Part shown: positions 62,750 through 64,000 of the stretch, piece by piece
Position numbering within the stretch: position 1 is the stretch's first letter
How the letters are laid out: each line of letters begins with the position of its first letter
Origin: Tidjanibacter sp.
GTDB taxonomy: Bacteria; Bacteroidota; Bacteroidia; Bacteroidales; Rikenellaceae
Reading direction: 5' to 3'
Assembly (NCBI GenBank): GCA_017936605.1
Contig: JAGBFH010000010.1
Coordinates: 1 to 64,000 of the forward strand
DNA: 64,000 nucleotides
Position numbers and translations under genes: made by a program
Notes under the pieces: model-generated
Told to the model about the DNA's origin: nothing
What the model saw: the letters and a program-made list of their open reading frames with translations, nothing else
Databases searched by the model: none

Positions 62750-63380
62750 GAGCATTAAGGAATACAAGGGATCACAAACCGCCGTAGGCGGTGCAGTAAT
62801 CCCTTGTACTCCAATGCTCTCGGGGCGAAAAGAGAGGGATTAAAATCCCATCCACTTCTACATTCCCCCTAAATCCCCCTTTGACAAAGGGGGACTTGGT
62901 CGTTGGTTGCAATAGCAACCAACGATAGACCCGCGGCAAGGTGCCAACGGGCACAACGAATAAGGGTGGAGCATCCCACCGCCTTCACTTTGGGAAGCAA
63001 GCGTAGCGCAGTAATCCCACGCGGCCCATTGCAAACCTTTTGCGGAGAGAGAGGGCTTCGCCCTGCTGTGTTACCCTCCTCCCTAAATCCCTCCTCCTGT
63101 GAGGAGGGACTTGGTCAAAAGGCGTAACAACGCCTTTTGATAAGTTTGCTCACAAGCCGCCGTAGGCGGTGCAGTAATCCCCACATTTCCTCACCTTACA
63201 GACCTCTCCCGCCTTCGGCACCCTCCCCTAACTTAGGGGAGGGTATATAAGGTCATTAAGGTCCTTAAAGACCCTAAGGGCTTGTAAGACCTATGGGACC
63301 TATAAGACCTATGGGGCCTATAGGCCCTTTTGGCCCTTTTAGCCCTTCTGTCTGTAGTCGGTCGTCGGTAGACCTTAATG
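62750..63380. repeat. Large repeat cluster with two variable-hairpin units and 9-base array (copy 5)
   Basis: Order: continuation of the tRNA-Ser duplicate with GCCGCCGTAGGCGGTGCAGT (to about 62804); CCCTAAATCCC-type hairpin plus perfect hairpin TCGTTGGTTGC/GCAACCAACGA (62864-62925); the GGGTGGAGCATCCCACC block (about 62956-63025); a second constant hairpin plus TCAAAAGGCGT/ACGCCTTTTGA (63081-63140); a third GCCGCCGTAGGCGG; the CTCCCGCC/CCCCTAACTTAGGGG block; a 9-base array (about 63249-63353); and GTCGGTCGTCGGTAGAC. No gene fits. Confidence 0.82.
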
Positions 63381-63463
63381 AAGAGTGCATCTCGCGGTGG
63401 GAATTTTTTGATGCGAAAACGAAGAAATTTATGTTCTCATTTTTCAATTCTCAATTTTATGAT

Positions 63464-63471
63464 TATCTTTG
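63464..63471 (+). promoter_or_regulatory. -7 box of rpmI-rplT
   Basis: TATCTTTG lies 32 bases before the rpmI ATG. It shows that rpmI has its own promoter after the repeat cluster, with no infC gene between. Confidence 0.6.
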
Positions 63472-63503
63472 CGGGCTGTTTAACCAATTAAATTTTATCG
63501 AAA

Positions 63504-63698
63504 ATGCCAAAAATGAAAACTAACGCCGGCGCGAAGAAACGCTTTGACTTCACCGGCACCGGTAAGATTAAGAGGAAACACGCTTATCACAGCCACATCC
63601 TCACCAAAAAATCTACCAAACGCAAACGCAACTTGGACTACTCGGCTATCGTAACTCCCGCCGATGCAGCCAAACTTCGCAAGCTCCTCGTTAAGTAA
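63504..63698 (+). CDS. rpmI: 50S ribosomal protein L35
   Basis: The 64-residue basic protein begins [14 protein letters not shown] and contains [25 protein letters not shown], the L35 signature. The length is typical. It is followed 99 bases later by rplT. infC, which precedes rpmI in many bacteria, is not found upstream in this window. Confidence 0.97.
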   Translation: MPKMKTNAGAKKRFDFTGTGKIKRKHAYHSHILTKKSTKRKRNLDYSAIVTPADAAKLRKLLVK

Positions 63699-63797
63699 TT
63701 AACCCGTAGAGCAAGATTGTTTAACCAAAGAGAGAATTAGCCCCGAAGAGTGGGAGAGAAACCCGCCGCTAATCTTTCGATTAAAACTTAAAATTTT
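63699..63797 (+). promoter_or_regulatory. Possible structured leader of rplT
   Basis: GAATTAGC (near 63736) can pair with GCTAATCTTTC (near 63768) around an inner GGG/CCC hairpin. L20 often represses its own operon through such mRNA structures, so this is a candidate control site. Only the pairing is seen. Confidence 0.3.
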
Positions 63798-64000
63798 ATG
63801 CCAAGATCAGTAAATGCTGTAGCATCGAGAGCTCGCAGAAAAAAAGTTTTAAAACTTGCCAAAGGTAACTTTGGTTCAAGGGGAAATGTCTGGACAGTCG
63901 CCAAAAACACTGTCGAGAAAGGCTTGCAGTTCGCCTATCGCAACCGCAAGGAGAAAAAGAGAAACTACCGCAGCTTGTGGATTCAGCGTATCAACGCTGC
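63798..64000 (+). CDS. rplT: 50S ribosomal protein L20 (partial)
   Basis: Sixty-seven full codons are visible before the window ends. The start [20 protein letters not shown] and the following [20 protein letters not shown] and [17 protein letters not shown] are clearly L20, although [13 protein letters not shown] replaces the usual G-Y-x-G-x-x-x-x-x-Y-x-x-A. It binds 23S rRNA early in 50S assembly. Confidence 0.96.
   Translation, partial: MPRSVNAVASRARRKKVLKLAKGNFGSRGNVWTVAKNTVEKGLQFAYRNRKEKKRNYRSLWIQRINA

Overview
The window looks like a chromosome segment of a Bacteroidales bacterium, most likely an Alistipes-like member of the Rikenellaceae. The evidence is a SusC/SusD pair, many lipoproteins with acidic residues after the lipid cysteine, the glsB-glsA pair for glycine/ornithine lipids, a PorX-type regulator, promoters with a TAnnTTTG -7 box and a TTG about 19 bases upstream, few Shine-Dalgarno sites, and GC-rich third codon positions. 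The genus is an inference. No phage, insertion sequence, CRISPR array or rRNA was seen.

Layout. 0.2-7.4 kb holds secreted lipoproteins: a four-repeat protein, a CotH-type kinase and a fimbrillin/BACON-like protein. 7.7-22.5 kb is a polysaccharide utilisation locus, probably for beta-1,3-glucan: a membrane regulator of DUF6377 type, then on one strand GH3, SusC, SusD, a glycan-binding lipoprotein, GH16, GH128, a 50-residue peptide and a second fimbrillin/BACON-like lipoprotein. 22.6-25.3 kb has a LysM-containing DUF4015-type protein and Hsp20. 25.4-30.0 kb is a thiamin salvage operon under a TPP riboswitch: thiM, a thiE-tenA fusion, thiL and thiD. 30.1-33.5 kb has galK, a GNAT acetyltransferase and a GH31 enzyme. 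33.9-44.6 kb is mostly housekeeping (nagB, apt, pncB, a HAD phosphatase, tsaE, porX, glsBA, trmH, rsgA, cvpA). 44.8-46.8 kb is a GH2 protein that seems to lack its catalytic nucleophile. 47.2-53.2 kb carries a WbqC-like gene, ispG, recG, a coiled-coil membrane protein and lspA. 53.4-57.0 kb holds small envelope proteins, a candidate 6S-like RNA and a tandem gene duplication. 57.3-64 kb carries tRNA-Cys, dprA, tatD, ansA, two tRNA-Ser genes around a flavodiiron protein gene, and rpmI-rplT, the last cut by the window end.

The most unusual content is between genes. Five arrays are built from degenerate 9-base units that drift gradually in sequence along the array. They sit next to terminator hairpins with a shared stem, 7-base arrays and GTCGGTCGAC-type words. 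Two of these composites lie in opposite orientation about 13 kb apart. A second repeat family joins a constant hairpin to a second perfect hairpin whose stem sequence differs completely in each of three copies. tRNA genes are followed by long inverted repeats, and the tRNA-Cys terminator carries a copy of the tRNA's own acceptor strand.
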